Below are positions 1 to 6,747 of a DNA stretch of 15,627 bases, piece after piece (positions within the stretch are counted from its first letter, which is position 1; each line of letters begins with the position of its first letter). The stretch is from an uncultured Bacilli bacterium (GTDB taxonomy: Bacteria > Bacillota_I > Bacilli_A > RF39 > UBA660). The notes under the pieces are model-generated. The model saw nothing but the letters and a program-made list of their open reading frames with translations, searched no databases and was not told the origin of the DNA. A program made the translations under genes and the position numbers. The stretch lies in contig CAKPAT010000019.1 of assembly GCA_934133155.1 (NCBI GenBank), positions 1-15,627 on the forward strand, in the 5' to 3' direction.

Positions 1-189
1 ATTTACTTTATTACCTACTGTTTTTATATTGCCTAAGGTTAATGGGCCATCTACTTCTAATAAGTACTGATAGGCTTCTAAAACACTTTGCATTATTTTC
101 TTTTTATCTTCATATGTTTCTACTTCAGCTATGCTGTAAATAAACCTTTCTATATAAAATTCTTCATAGCTTTGTGTGAAATCTTTCAT
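1..189 (-). CDS. Partial protein, N-terminal 63 residues, possibly Fic-like
   Basis: Only the first 63 codons are in the window; the gene runs off the left edge. It starts MKDFTQSYEEFYIERF and continues through an acidic helical stretch to a segment LLEVDGPLTLGNIKTVGNKVN-like (residues about 43-63). The ATG at 189-187 is preceded by GAGGAG, which lies in the last codons of the upstream pduL gene; the gap is one base. The two genes are therefore very probably co-transcribed and translationally coupled. The segment 'DGPLTLGNIKTVG' is reminiscent of the region before the Fic domain in Fic/DOC proteins, but the HPFxxGNGR motif would lie outside the window, so this is only a guess. Confidence 0.6.
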   Translation of the reverse strand, partial: MKDFTQSYEEFYIERFIYSIAEVETYEDKKKIMQSVLEAYQYLLEVDGPLTLGNIKTVGNKVN

Positions 190-190
190 G

Positions 191-763
191 TTACTCCTCT
201 TCTCTTATGACTTCTACGGTGTCACCGTTTTTAAGTAAGGTGGCGTTTCCGTCATCACTATCTAAATGAAGCTCTAAATTAAAGCTTTCATCTATTTTTA
301 AATAGACGTTTTCTAGAATTGTTTTCTTTTCACCATCTACTTTTATTTTGACTTTTTTAATATTTTCTAAATTATATTTTTTTATTTCTTCGGGGTTTAT
401 GTGTATATGTCTATTTGCAATGATGCATCCTTCTTCAAGGGTTACACTGCTGTTTGGCCCGATTATGGTGATTCCACTTGAGTTTTTTAGGTCTCCCGAT
501 GTGCGCACGGGTGGTTCTAATTTTAGGGTATAGGCATCTGTTTTGGATATTTCTACTTGGTCATATTTTCTAAATGGTCCGAGCACTCTAACGTTTTCTA
601 TTTTTCTATCTTTATTTTGAATGGTTACTACGTCTTTTGAGGCAAACTGCCCTTTTTGGCTTAAATCTCTTAGTTTTTCTATGTGTTTGTTTCCGAATAA
701 TTTTTTATATGTCTCTTCTTTTAAATGTACATGTCTCATTGATATTCCGACTTTCACTTGCAT
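191..763 (-). CDS. pduL: PduL-type phosphate propanoyl/acetyltransferase
   Basis: This 190-residue protein belongs to the PduL (PTAC) family, which interconverts acyl-CoA plus phosphate and acyl phosphate plus CoA. It is found in microcompartments or as a stand-alone replacement for Pta in acetate or propionate formation. Visible signatures are VGISMRHVHL near the N terminus (zinc-ligand histidines H11 and H13), LGPFRKYDQVEIS at 61-73, PPVRTSGDL at 84-92, and IANRHIHI at 115-122 (H119 and H121, second zinc site). Length fits the family. The ATG at 763 is chosen because AAAGGTGAT lies just upstream and the family begins at the beta strand before HVH; an in-frame ATG at 793 lacks a ribosome site. 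No shell-protein genes are adjacent, so a housekeeping fermentative role is more likely than a microcompartment one. Confidence 0.9.
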   Translation of the reverse strand: MQVKVGISMRHVHLKEETYKKLFGNKHIEKLRDLSQKGQFASKDVVTIQNKDRKIENVRVLGPFRKYDQVEISKTDAYTLKLEPPVRTSGDLKNSSGITIIGPNSSVTLEEGCIIANRHIHINPEEIKKYNLENIKKVKIKVDGEKKTILENVYLKIDESFNLELHLDSDDGNATLLKNGDTVEVIREEE

Positions 764-839
764 TTCAATCACCTTTGAATTAAATTGTATCATATTTTTT
801 TTTGTTTATAAATATATTTTTAAGGAAAGGGTGATTTTA

Positions 840-1199
840 TTGAATAATAGTTTTGCTAATCAAAATGCTTTTCCTGGGGCACCTTTGTATTCTGGAGGTA
901 TTTCGCCAAATCAAAGTGTACAGAATAATTTTGTAGATGTACCACTAGAACAATCTTATATTGAAAATATTTTAAGACTTAATAAAGGTAAGCAAGTGGA
1001 AATTTATGCTTCTTATCCGGATTCTAATGAATGGCGTGATAGGGTTTTTAAAGGTATTATTGAGCAGTCTGGCAGGGATCATATTATTTTAAGTGATCCT
1101 AAAACTGGCAATTGGTATTTGATTTTACTTATTTATGTTAATTTTATTAAGTCGGATGAGCGTATTGTTTCAAGCAGTGAATTTTATCCAAATAATTGA
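840..1199 (+). CDS. gerQ: Spore coat protein GerQ (TTG start)
   Basis: A 119-residue protein homologous to GerQ, an inner-coat protein that in Bacillus subtilis is cross-linked by transglutaminase and needed for CwlJ localisation during germination. The core SYIENILRLNKGK (from about residue 36), then EWRDRVFKGIIEQSGRDHIILSDP and the following NWYL strand match the conserved C-terminal GerQ domain closely. The N-terminal Gln/Pro/Asn-rich part is shorter than in Bacillus (family about 180 residues). The start is assigned to TTG at 840 because AAGGAAAGG lies at 822-830 with good spacing. The in-frame GTG at 831 is too close to that site, and the upstream ATG at 621 would overlap pduL antisense. 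It faces pduL divergently and presumably is a mother-cell gene, though I could not place a sigma-E promoter with confidence. Confidence 0.9.
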   Translation: MNNSFANQNAFPGAPLYSGGISPNQSVQNNFVDVPLEQSYIENILRLNKGKQVEIYASYPDSNEWRDRVFKGIIEQSGRDHIILSDPKTGNWYLILLIYVNFIKSDERIVSSSEFYPNN

Positions 1200-1224
1200 A
1201 ATAGAAAATGTTATCTGCTATAAT
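1196..1224 (+). promoter_or_regulatory. Vegetative promoter of the LemA-family gene
   Basis: TTGAAA (1196-1201), a 17-base spacer and TATAAT (1219-1224) with an extended -10 TGC just before it. It overlaps the gerQ stop codon, so the LemA-type gene has its own housekeeping-sigma promoter independent of gerQ. Start of transcription is expected near 1231, only about ten bases before the ATG at 1242. Confidence 0.8.
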
Positions 1225-1241
1225 GTTTTTTAGGTGATAGA

Positions 1242-1787
1242 ATGAGTCTGTTTATTGTTTGTATGTCTTTATTTATTGTTATTTGTGTATTTATTATTTG
1301 GCTTGCAAGTACTTATAATAGGTTTCAAGAGCTTATTATAAGAATGAATGAAGCGGAGAGCAATATTGATTCTGTTTTAAGAAAAAGATTTGATTTAATT
1401 AATAAATCTATTGACATTATTAAAGCGGTTTCTGAGACTAGTGATGATGTTATGCCGTTTGTTAGTAAGATTAAATCTAGGAAGTTAAGCAATTTTGAAC
1501 TTGATAGAATACTTTATGACGGTATTAAGGAGTTTAATTTTTATAAGGAGAAGTTTCCTAAGCTTAAGAGTAATGAATCTTTTATGAAAATTGATGTTTC
1601 TTTAACGGAATCTGAGGCAGAAATTATTGCTTTAAGAAAATATTATAATGACATTACGACTGATTATAATAAGATTATGAAGGCTTTTCCATCTAATTTT
1701 GTGGGTTTTTTATTTAAGTTTAAACCTAGGCTTTATTTTGATGGTAAGGATATGTCGGATGATGATGTTAAAGATTTCAAACTTTAA
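1242..1787 (+). CDS. LemA family membrane protein
   Basis: A 181-residue protein with a single N-terminal membrane segment (about residues 2-22) followed by the helical LemA domain. Signatures are TYNRFQELIIRMNEAESNID (about 24-43), VLRKRFDLI right after it, and YNDITTDYNKIMKAFPSNFVG (about 138-158), the conserved closing motif of the family. The core is predicted to form a long helical bundle. LemA proteins are widespread, membrane-anchored and of unknown biochemical function; one was first noted as the source of a Listeria antigen. A ribosome site is weak (AGGTGATAG just before the ATG). The gene ends in an intrinsic terminator that begins at its stop codon. Confidence 0.88.
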   Translation: MSLFIVCMSLFIVICVFIIWLASTYNRFQELIIRMNEAESNIDSVLRKRFDLINKSIDIIKAVSETSDDVMPFVSKIKSRKLSNFELDRILYDGIKEFNFYKEKFPKLKSNESFMKIDVSLTESEAEIIALRKYYNDITTDYNKIMKAFPSNFVGFLFKFKPRLYFDGKDMSDDDVKDFKL

Positions 1788-1808
1788 GAGCTTTTTTGCT
1801 CTTTTTAT
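1786..1808 (+). terminator. Intrinsic terminator after the LemA-family gene
   Basis: AAGAGC (1786-1791), a six-T loop and GCTCTT (1798-1803) followed by more T, overlapping the stop codon TAA at 1785-1787. It separates the LemA-type gene from galE. Confidence 0.75.
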
Positions 1809-1835
1809 TGTATAATACTTTTGGGAGAGTGATTT

Positions 1836-2849
1836 ATGAGAGTACTTGTTACTGGTGGTACAGGTTATATTGGCAGTCATACGTGCTGTGAACTTTTGGA
1901 TTCTGGTTATGATGTTATAGTTTTGGATAATTTATCTAATAGTAGCCGTGATGTTTTAGATAAGATTAAACTTATAACTGGCAAGGATGTTAAATTTTAT
2001 GAAGGCGATATGATTGATAAGGATTTTTTAAGAAAGATTTTTAAGGAAAATAATATTGATGCGGTTATCGATTTTGCAGCTTATAAAGCGGTTGGAGAGT
2101 CTGTTTTAAAACCGGTTGAATATTATACAAATAATGTTGCAACGGTTCTTAGTCTTTTAACTGTTATGAAAGAGTTTAACTGTAAAAAGTTAGTTTTTAG
2201 TAGTAGTGCAACGGTTTATGGTAATCCAAGCACTTTACCTATTGACGAAAGTTTTGAAACTGGATTTACAACTAATCCTTATGGCACAAGTAAATTTTTT
2301 GTTGAACAAATTTTAAAGGATTTATATAATTCGGATAATGATTTTGATATTTGTATTTTAAGGTATTTTAATCCAATTGGAGCACACCCTTCTGGTTTAA
2401 TTGGCGAAGATCCAAATGGTATTCCAGCTAATTTAATGCCTTATATATGTAGGGTTGCCAGTGGAAAGTTAAAGTGTTTATCTATTTTTGGTAATGATTA
2501 TGATACAACAGATGGCACGGGTGTTAGGGATTATATTCATGTTGTTGATTTAGCTATTGGACATATTAAGGCAATTGAAAAGCTTAATAAGGAAGGCCAC
2601 GGTCTTTATATTTATAATTTAGGTACAGGTAAAGGCTACAGTGTTCTTGATATGGTTAAGACTTTTGAGAAGGTAAACAATTTAAAAATCAATTATAAGA
2701 TATGTCCTAGAAGAACAGGAGATATTGCAAGCTCTTATTCTGATCCGAGTAAGGCTAAAGAGGAGCTTGATTTTGTAACTACTAGGGATTTAGAAGATAT
2801 GTGCCGTGATGCCTGGAATTTTGAAAAAAATAAGACGACTACTTTTTAG
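1836..2849 (+). CDS. galE: UDP-glucose 4-epimerase GalE
   Basis: A 337-residue short-chain dehydrogenase-type epimerase that interconverts UDP-glucose and UDP-galactose (Leloir pathway, supply of UDP-galactose for surface polymers), acting in the cytoplasm with bound NAD. Visible features: Rossmann glycine motif GGTGYIGSH at 7-15, adenine-ribose acidic residue D31 in VLDNL, the SSSATVYG strand at 122-129 with catalytic Ser124, and catalytic Tyr149/Lys153 in NPYGTSK. Length is normal for the family. The ATG is preceded by GGGAGAG, and a TATAAT at 1811-1816 with no clear -35 may serve as its -10. It sits alone between a terminator and a convergent gene; its stop overlaps the end of that gene by 11 bases. 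Confidence 0.95.
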   Translation: MRVLVTGGTGYIGSHTCCELLDSGYDVIVLDNLSNSSRDVLDKIKLITGKDVKFYEGDMIDKDFLRKIFKENNIDAVIDFAAYKAVGESVLKPVEYYTNNVATVLSLLTVMKEFNCKKLVFSSSATVYGNPSTLPIDESFETGFTTNPYGTSKFFVEQILKDLYNSDNDFDICILRYFNPIGAHPSGLIGEDPNGIPANLMPYICRVASGKLKCLSIFGNDYDTTDGTGVRDYIHVVDLAIGHIKAIEKLNKEGHGLYIYNLGTGKGYSVLDMVKTFEKVNNLKINYKICPRRTGDIASSYSDPSKAKEELDFVTTRDLEDMCRDAWNFEKNKTTTF

Positions 2850-3900
2850 TAATCGTTTTTTGTTTTACTTCAGCAATATTAAACATATCTATTATTTTTA
2901 AGAAGTTATTTAATTTTATATCTCCTGTTTTATAACTTTCTATCCCCATGTTTACTAATATGGTGCATAAAGGAACTCTGTGCTGTTTCATTATGCTTAA
3001 TATAATATCTAATTTTCTTTCTGGTATGTCTACATTTGCGGTGTTTTTATCAAATAATGTACACCAACTATTCTCTATTTTTACTTTTTTGTATTTTCTA
3101 TTTGCCCCAAAATTTGTCTCAATAAATGATATTACTGTTTGATTTTGGTATTCGCACGCCAATCGATATAATTTTTCAATACTTGTCATACCGTGACTGA
3201 AGGCATTGTAAGCGAAAAAGATTTTTTGCTTGTTATCCATTTTTCCATTAATAGGTCCTAATGCGTCTATAAGTTCTTCAAAAAATTCTAGTCTTTTTTT
3301 TGTGGCTTCAACTTGTGCTTCAGCTATTTCTAGTAAATCTTTTAACATTCTATATGTTTGAATGTCTATTTTGTTTATATTTTCTTTTAGTTTTTCTTTC
3401 ACTTTTTCTAATAATGTTGGTGGTATTTTAGAGGCGTCTTGGTGTTCCATTAGATAGATTAAGCACATATCTGGTGTTATAAATTCTAGTGGAATAGCTC
3501 TAATGTCTTTGGTTTTTTTAAAATATTTTAAGCACATTGTTTTTCTTCTTCTTTTGTATGGCACTTGATTTAAATCGCCGGTTATTTCAAACATGATGTT
3601 GTATATACTTTGGGTTCTTCTATTTTCAGGTATTTGATTTATATCTTTAGTTTTCCTTAATAAATTTTCATACATGAAATCAGTTCTTTGATTTTTAGGT
3701 ATTTTTGTGATGTCTCCTGTTTGATTATATAATTCTTGGTAGTACATTTCTTCGGTCATAGCCCATGCGGGTATTTGTGAGGTATCACCGGTTAATCTGT
3801 AATACTCATCATACATCTCTTTAGTTCTATATTCTTCTGGTATTTCTCTTAATGATTGGTATTTTTTAAACTGTATATTATAGTATTCTTGTTTTTCCAT
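2839..3900 (-). CDS. Protein with ~23-residue tandem repeats, function unknown
   Basis: A 353-residue hydrophilic protein, no signal peptide and no membrane segment. Residues about 19-158 hold six consecutive units of 23-24 residues beginning I/V-P, roughly 'IP..xRTxxMYxxYxxxTGDixq'. Unit starts include IPEEYRTKEMY, IPAWAMTEEMY, IPKNQRTDFMY, IPENRRTQSIY and VPYKRRRKTMC; later units lose the TGD. A helical segment (about 165-215, LLEKVKEKLKENINK to LEFFEELIDAL) and a globular C-terminal part with a CTLFDKNTANVDIP stretch follow. I do not recognise a named domain; the repeat pattern suggests a helical solenoid used for binding. It is monocistronic with a strong promoter, and AAAAGGAGA precedes its ATG. 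Confidence 0.85.
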   Translation of the reverse strand: MEKQEYYNIQFKKYQSLREIPEEYRTKEMYDEYYRLTGDTSQIPAWAMTEEMYYQELYNQTGDITKIPKNQRTDFMYENLLRKTKDINQIPENRRTQSIYNIMFEITGDLNQVPYKRRRKTMCLKYFKKTKDIRAIPLEFITPDMCLIYLMEHQDASKIPPTLLEKVKEKLKENINKIDIQTYRMLKDLLEIAEAQVEATKKRLEFFEELIDALGPINGKMDNKQKIFFAYNAFSHGMTSIEKLYRLACEYQNQTVISFIETNFGANRKYKKVKIENSWCTLFDKNTANVDIPERKLDIILSIMKQHRVPLCTILVNMGIESYKTGDIKLNNFLKIIDMFNIAEVKQKTITKK

Positions 3901-3925
3901 ACTTTTTCTCCTTTTTTATTTGGTT

Positions 3926-3954
3926 ATTATAGTGTTTTTTTGAATTTTAGTCAA
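3926..3954 (-). promoter_or_regulatory. Strong promoter of the 23-residue-repeat gene
   Basis: On the minus strand TTGACT (3954-3949), a 17-base spacer and TATAAT (3931-3926). The ATG at 3900 follows after a short leader with an AAGGAGA ribosome site. This is one of the clearest housekeeping promoters in the window, so the gene is probably expressed constitutively. Confidence 0.85.
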
Positions 3955-3964
3955 TAAAAAAATG

Positions 3965-4012
3965 TATTTTCTACATTTTCTTACTTTTTTGATGATAAAA
4001 AGGGTTATTATA
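3965..4012 (-). repeat. Degenerate copy of the divIC 3' end
   Basis: This stretch resembles the last ~50 bases of divIC and its stop region (11934-11993) in the same orientation. Shared blocks are TATTTTCTACAT, then CTTACTTTTTTGATGATAAA, then an AGGGTTATTA / GAGGATTATTA segment. The copy has lost an A-run and is frameshifted relative to divIC, so it is a relic. It lies just upstream of the promoter of the repeat-protein gene and marks one edge of the island whose other edge is divIC. The inner bases also form a small AT-rich hairpin (AAAATGTA/TACATTTT). From here to the end of tyrS (4013-4180) I see no gene. Confidence 0.6.
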
Positions 4013-4180
4013 TTAAATTCTATTTCTTCTAATAAGCCATTATAACTTTATCTGCATATCATTTAACAATTTTTAGCGCAATATCAAATTATCTTTTAAA
4101 ATTTATGACGTTTCGGGAAATAATTAGTATCCAATATCTCTTATCAAAAATACAGGTAACAATAATGACTTTATAGTTTA

Positions 4181-5380
4181 TTACTTAGTTAAAATAATTT
4201 TTTTAAATTGCTTTTTACCTTTTTGAATAATTAATTCATTATTATTAAAATCTGCTTTAGTAATTAATTTATTAACATCATTTTCTTTCATTCCGTTTAT
4301 ACTTATTCCATTTTGTTCAATCATTCTTCTTCCTTCAGATTTTGATGGAACAATATTTGATAAATTTAATAATTCAGTCAATAGCAATCCACTTTCTAAC
4401 ATATTTTCTTTTATTTCAAATATTTCAATATTTTCAGGTATACACCCTTTTGCTATTGTATTATATCTTTCTTCTGCTTGATTAATAAACTCTTTACCAT
4501 GATATATTTTAATTATTTCTTCAGCATATTTTCTATGTGCCATTAATATATCTTCATTCATCCACATTTCTACATCTTTCATATCTAAATCTGTAGTAAG
4601 TTTAAAATAATCTAATAGCACATTGTCAGGTATTCTCATAGCTTTCTCATACATTTTTTCAGGCGAATCATCTACTCCAATATAATTTCCTAATGATTTA
4701 GACATTTTTTCTTTTCCATCTAATCCTACTAACAAAGGAAAACACATTACATCTTGTGGCTCTTGATCATAGTCTCTCTGTAATTCTCTACCAACTAGCA
4801 AATTAAACGTTTGGTCTGTTCCGCCTATTTCTATATCGGCATGTAATGCAACTGAATCATATCCTTGCATTAATGGATATAAAAATTCATGAATACCAAT
4901 TGGAATATTGTTATTAAATCTGTTTTTAAAATCATCTCTTTCAAGAATTCTAGCTACTGTATATTTTCCAGCTAATTTGATAATATCTTCAAATGACATT
5001 TTTCCTAACCACTGTGAATTATAAGCAATTCTTATTTTTTTAGGATCTAATATTTTAGAAACTTGCTTAAAATATGTTTCACCATTTTTCCTAGTTTCTT
5101 CAAATGTTAACGATGGCCTAGTTTTAGATTTTCCAGATGGGTCTCCAATCATCGCTGTAAAATCTCCTATAACAAAAACTATGTCATGTCCTAATTCTTG
5201 TAATACTTTCAATGCACGCAATGGCACTGTATGACCTAGGTGCAAATCAGGCTTTGAGGGATCAGCACCAAATTTTACTACTAATTTTTTCCCACTATTT
5301 AATTTTTTCAACAATGTTTCTTTATTATGAATATCAACTGTTCTTCTCAGTATTAATTCAATTTTTTCATCTTTTGTCAT
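4181..5380 (-). CDS. tyrS: Tyrosyl-tRNA synthetase (TyrZ-like form)
   Basis: A 399-residue class I synthetase that adenylates tyrosine and charges tRNA-Tyr. The catalytic domain carries PDLHLGHTV (HIGH motif at 47-50), GDFTAMIGDPSG at 72-83, the tyrosine-pocket strand IGGTDQTFNLLVGR at 185-198 and KMSKS at 225-229. The last ~65 residues (from SNIVPSKSEGRRMIEQNG) are an S4 RNA-binding domain. The PDLHLGH version of the first motif is the TyrZ-like type rather than the DxLHIGH type. The ATG at 5380 has AAGGAGG about seven bases upstream; an in-frame ATG at 5422 would lie inside the leader terminator and is rejected. Expression is governed by a T-box leader. It lies inside the putative island and may be a second TyrRS of the genome. 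Confidence 0.95.
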   Translation of the reverse strand: MTKDEKIELILRRTVDIHNKETLLKKLNSGKKLVVKFGADPSKPDLHLGHTVPLRALKVLQELGHDIVFVIGDFTAMIGDPSGKSKTRPSLTFEETRKNGETYFKQVSKILDPKKIRIAYNSQWLGKMSFEDIIKLAGKYTVARILERDDFKNRFNNNIPIGIHEFLYPLMQGYDSVALHADIEIGGTDQTFNLLVGRELQRDYDQEPQDVMCFPLLVGLDGKEKMSKSLGNYIGVDDSPEKMYEKAMRIPDNVLLDYFKLTTDLDMKDVEMWMNEDILMAHRKYAEEIIKIYHGKEFINQAEERYNTIAKGCIPENIEIFEIKENMLESGLLLTELLNLSNIVPSKSEGRRMIEQNGISINGMKENDVNKLITKADFNNNELIIQKGKKQFKKIILTK

Positions 5381-5396
5381 TTTATTCCTCCTTAAC

Positions 5397-5439
5397 AAAA
5401 AAGCGCAATAAACAATCATCATAAGGACGATTTATCGCG
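5397..5439 (-). terminator. T-box leader terminator upstream of tyrS
   Basis: On the minus strand CGCGATAAA (5439-5431) pairs with TTTATTGCG (5412-5404), one G-U pair included, followed by a run of six T (5402-5397). The left arm overlaps the T-box core, so this stem and the antiterminator exclude each other, as expected for tRNA-sensing attenuation. Confidence 0.85.
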
Positions 5440-5622
5440 GTACCACCTTAATTTATGAATAGAAATTCATACACTCAATAAGCTATAAAGTAGCAACCTA
5501 TAAACTCATAATGTGTATTTCAATTATATCGTTTTGTTTATTTTCACCATGCATAAACTCTCTAAATTTAAAACAATATACTTTACTATTCATTAATCAA
5601 CATTTATAAATTAAACAATTCT
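5397..5622 (-). promoter_or_regulatory. T-box riboswitch, tyrosine-specific, controlling tyrS
   Basis: The minus strand holds the T-box core AAGGTGGTACCGCGATAAA (around 5449-5431), whose AAGG can pair with the CCTT at 5421-5424 to make the antiterminator; the bulge would bind the acceptor end of uncharged tRNA. Upstream lies a Stem I-like region with AGAGAG near 5561-5566 and GAAATACAC, in which TAC (5517-5515) is the natural candidate for the tyrosine specifier codon. The reading is: uncharged tRNA-Tyr stabilises the antiterminator and turns on tyrS. The core and terminator are certain from sequence; the specifier position is inferred from Stem I layout. Confidence 0.92.
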
Positions 5623-5627
5623 TTCTT

Positions 5628-5638
5628 ATTATACCATA
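5628..5638 (-). promoter_or_regulatory. tyrS promoter (extended -10)
   Basis: TATAAT on the minus strand (5633-5628) is preceded by TGG, an extended -10 element; no good -35 is seen. Transcription would begin near 5621, leaving a leader of about 240 bases, right for the T-box. Confidence 0.65.
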
Positions 5639-5686
5639 TAAAATATAGTTTATTAAATATTTTTGTTACTTTTTAATTCAGATTTA

Positions 5687-5706
5687 TGACAAAACTATTT
5701 TTGTCA
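5687..5706. repeat. Inverted repeat between tyrS promoter and ygjV-like gene
   Basis: TGACAAAA (5687-5694), loop CTAT, TTTTGTCA (5699-5706): an 8-base-pair perfect stem. It lies downstream of the ygjV-like gene and upstream of the tyrS promoter. It could end the ygjV-like transcript, but neither strand has a good T-run after it, so an operator is equally possible. Confidence 0.45.
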
Positions 5707-5749
5707 AAATTTTACTAAATTTTATTTTATAGTATCGTTTTTTCGTATT

Positions 5750-6283
5750 TCACTTTTTTATGGATTTTAACTTTCGTTTTAAAACATCATTTGTTATAAT
5801 TGCAACAATTGTTGATAACATAACAATTAAATCTGTAATCATTGATGGATATGCCTTAACAAATATATCATATATCAACCATAAAATAACCATCAATAAA
5901 GTTCCTATTCTAATTTCTTTGACATCTTTTTGCCACAATGTAATTACATAGATTATCTCTGCGATAACAGGTAATAAGCTTATTATCTTTCCATCAAACG
6001 ATATAAGTCCTATAATCGCATAACCAATTATAAAAAATAATAAAACATACCACTTATTTAAGTTTTTATGTTTTTCTTTTTCTTTACTAATATATGTTCT
6101 AAGTATTCCAAAGAAATTAGAAAACATTCCCGAATATGCTTCTAAAAGCAAATATTCTATACCAAAAAATATACCGTTAAGTGCAACATACCTTAACATT
6201 ATATCTTTGTTTTTTTGAAATAAGCTTATTACCATTACCAAAAGTCCTAATATGCCAAAAAACTGTGCTATCCAATATACCAT
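5750..6283 (-). CDS. YgjV family inner membrane protein
   Basis: A 177-residue integral membrane protein with about six hydrophobic segments (roughly 4-21, 30-48, 78-96, 99-117, 125-144 and 147-166) and a basic C terminus (KRKLKSIKK). The start VYWIAQFFGILGLLVMVISLFQKNK and the short helices that follow are typical of the YgjV family (Imp-YgjV), uncharacterised inner membrane proteins of similar size. No catalytic motif is evident. It is transcribed in the same direction as the neighbouring island genes but is separated from them by 464 bases, so it is probably a separate unit. The ribosome site AAAAGAGGTAAGGTAAT precedes the ATG. A role in export or immunity for the island product is possible but unsupported. 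Confidence 0.75.
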   Translation of the reverse strand: MVYWIAQFFGILGLLVMVISLFQKNKDIMLRYVALNGIFFGIEYLLLEAYSGMFSNFFGILRTYISKEKEKHKNLNKWYVLLFFIIGYAIIGLISFDGKIISLLPVIAEIIYVITLWQKDVKEIRIGTLLMVILWLIYDIFVKAYPSMITDLIVMLSTIVAIITNDVLKRKLKSIKK

Positions 6284-6351
6284 ATTACCTTACCTCTTTT
6301 ATTTTTTTAAAATGAAATTCATAAAATCTTTTTGTTGTGTCACACTGCCAC

Positions 6352-6401
6352 CCTAATAAAATTTTAACTATTTAACAGAACCATAATCACCCTTTATTAG
6401 G
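6352..6401. repeat. 9-bp inverted repeat in the region upstream of the ygjV-like gene
   Basis: CCTAATAAA (6352-6360) and TTTATTAGG (6393-6401) are perfect inverted copies separated by 32 bases. The stretch 6284-6747 otherwise holds no intact gene. The repeat could be a cruciform-type regulatory site or the end of a lost mobile element; nothing decides this. Confidence 0.4.
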
Positions 6402-6586
6402 TAAATTCTTAATTTTCAGCATTTATTATTGTTGATATTTTTATATATTGTAAATAATTTCTATAAACTTTTAAATATTGATAACAGTAATATAATTTTT
6501 TTAAGTTGTTAAAATATTTAATTAGACAATTACTTCGCCTATGGTTTCCATATATTTTCAATACATTAGCCAATAAGCAATATCAT

Positions 6587-6733
6587 TCAAATTTGTGTGT
6601 GTGGTAGTATGTTCATTAATACATTAAATCGATTTTCTTTTGCAGTAAATTTTATATAGTCATCTATGAGCGATTTTCTACGGAATATATCCTTACCAAT
6701 ATCGCTATAACGGCCTACCACAACTAAATCAAC
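6587..6733 (-). pseudogene. Remnant of an unknown gene (48 codons, no start)
   Basis: On the minus strand a 48-codon open frame runs from just after a stop at 6736-6734 to a stop at 6589-6587. It contains VVVGRYSDIGKDIFRRK and then SLIDDYIKFTAKENRF. The composition looks like real protein (charged, amphipathic) rather than random A+T-rich sequence, but there is no start codon with a ribosome site and no upstream continuation. I do not recognise the family. It lies 14 bases beyond the stop of the CAT-like gene and is best read as the 3' tail of a decayed gene. Confidence 0.4.
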
Positions 6734-6747
6734 TCATAAAATCATTT

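Noticed and set aside
621..839. Plus-strand extension of gerQ back to an ATG at 621
   Set aside because: It runs antisense to the well-supported pduL gene, and the ribosome site at 822-830 with TTG at 840 gives the right start.
5381..5422. 14 extra N-terminal residues of TyrS starting at 5422
   Set aside because: They lie in the T-box terminator hairpin; AAGGAGG supports the ATG at 5380.
6330..6352. TAGGGTGGCAGTGTGAC on the minus strand, T-box-like, upstream of the ygjV-like gene
   Set aside because: Only the GGGTGG part fits the T-box core; the ACCGCG part is absent, there is no complementary CCCT for the antiterminator and no terminator follows.
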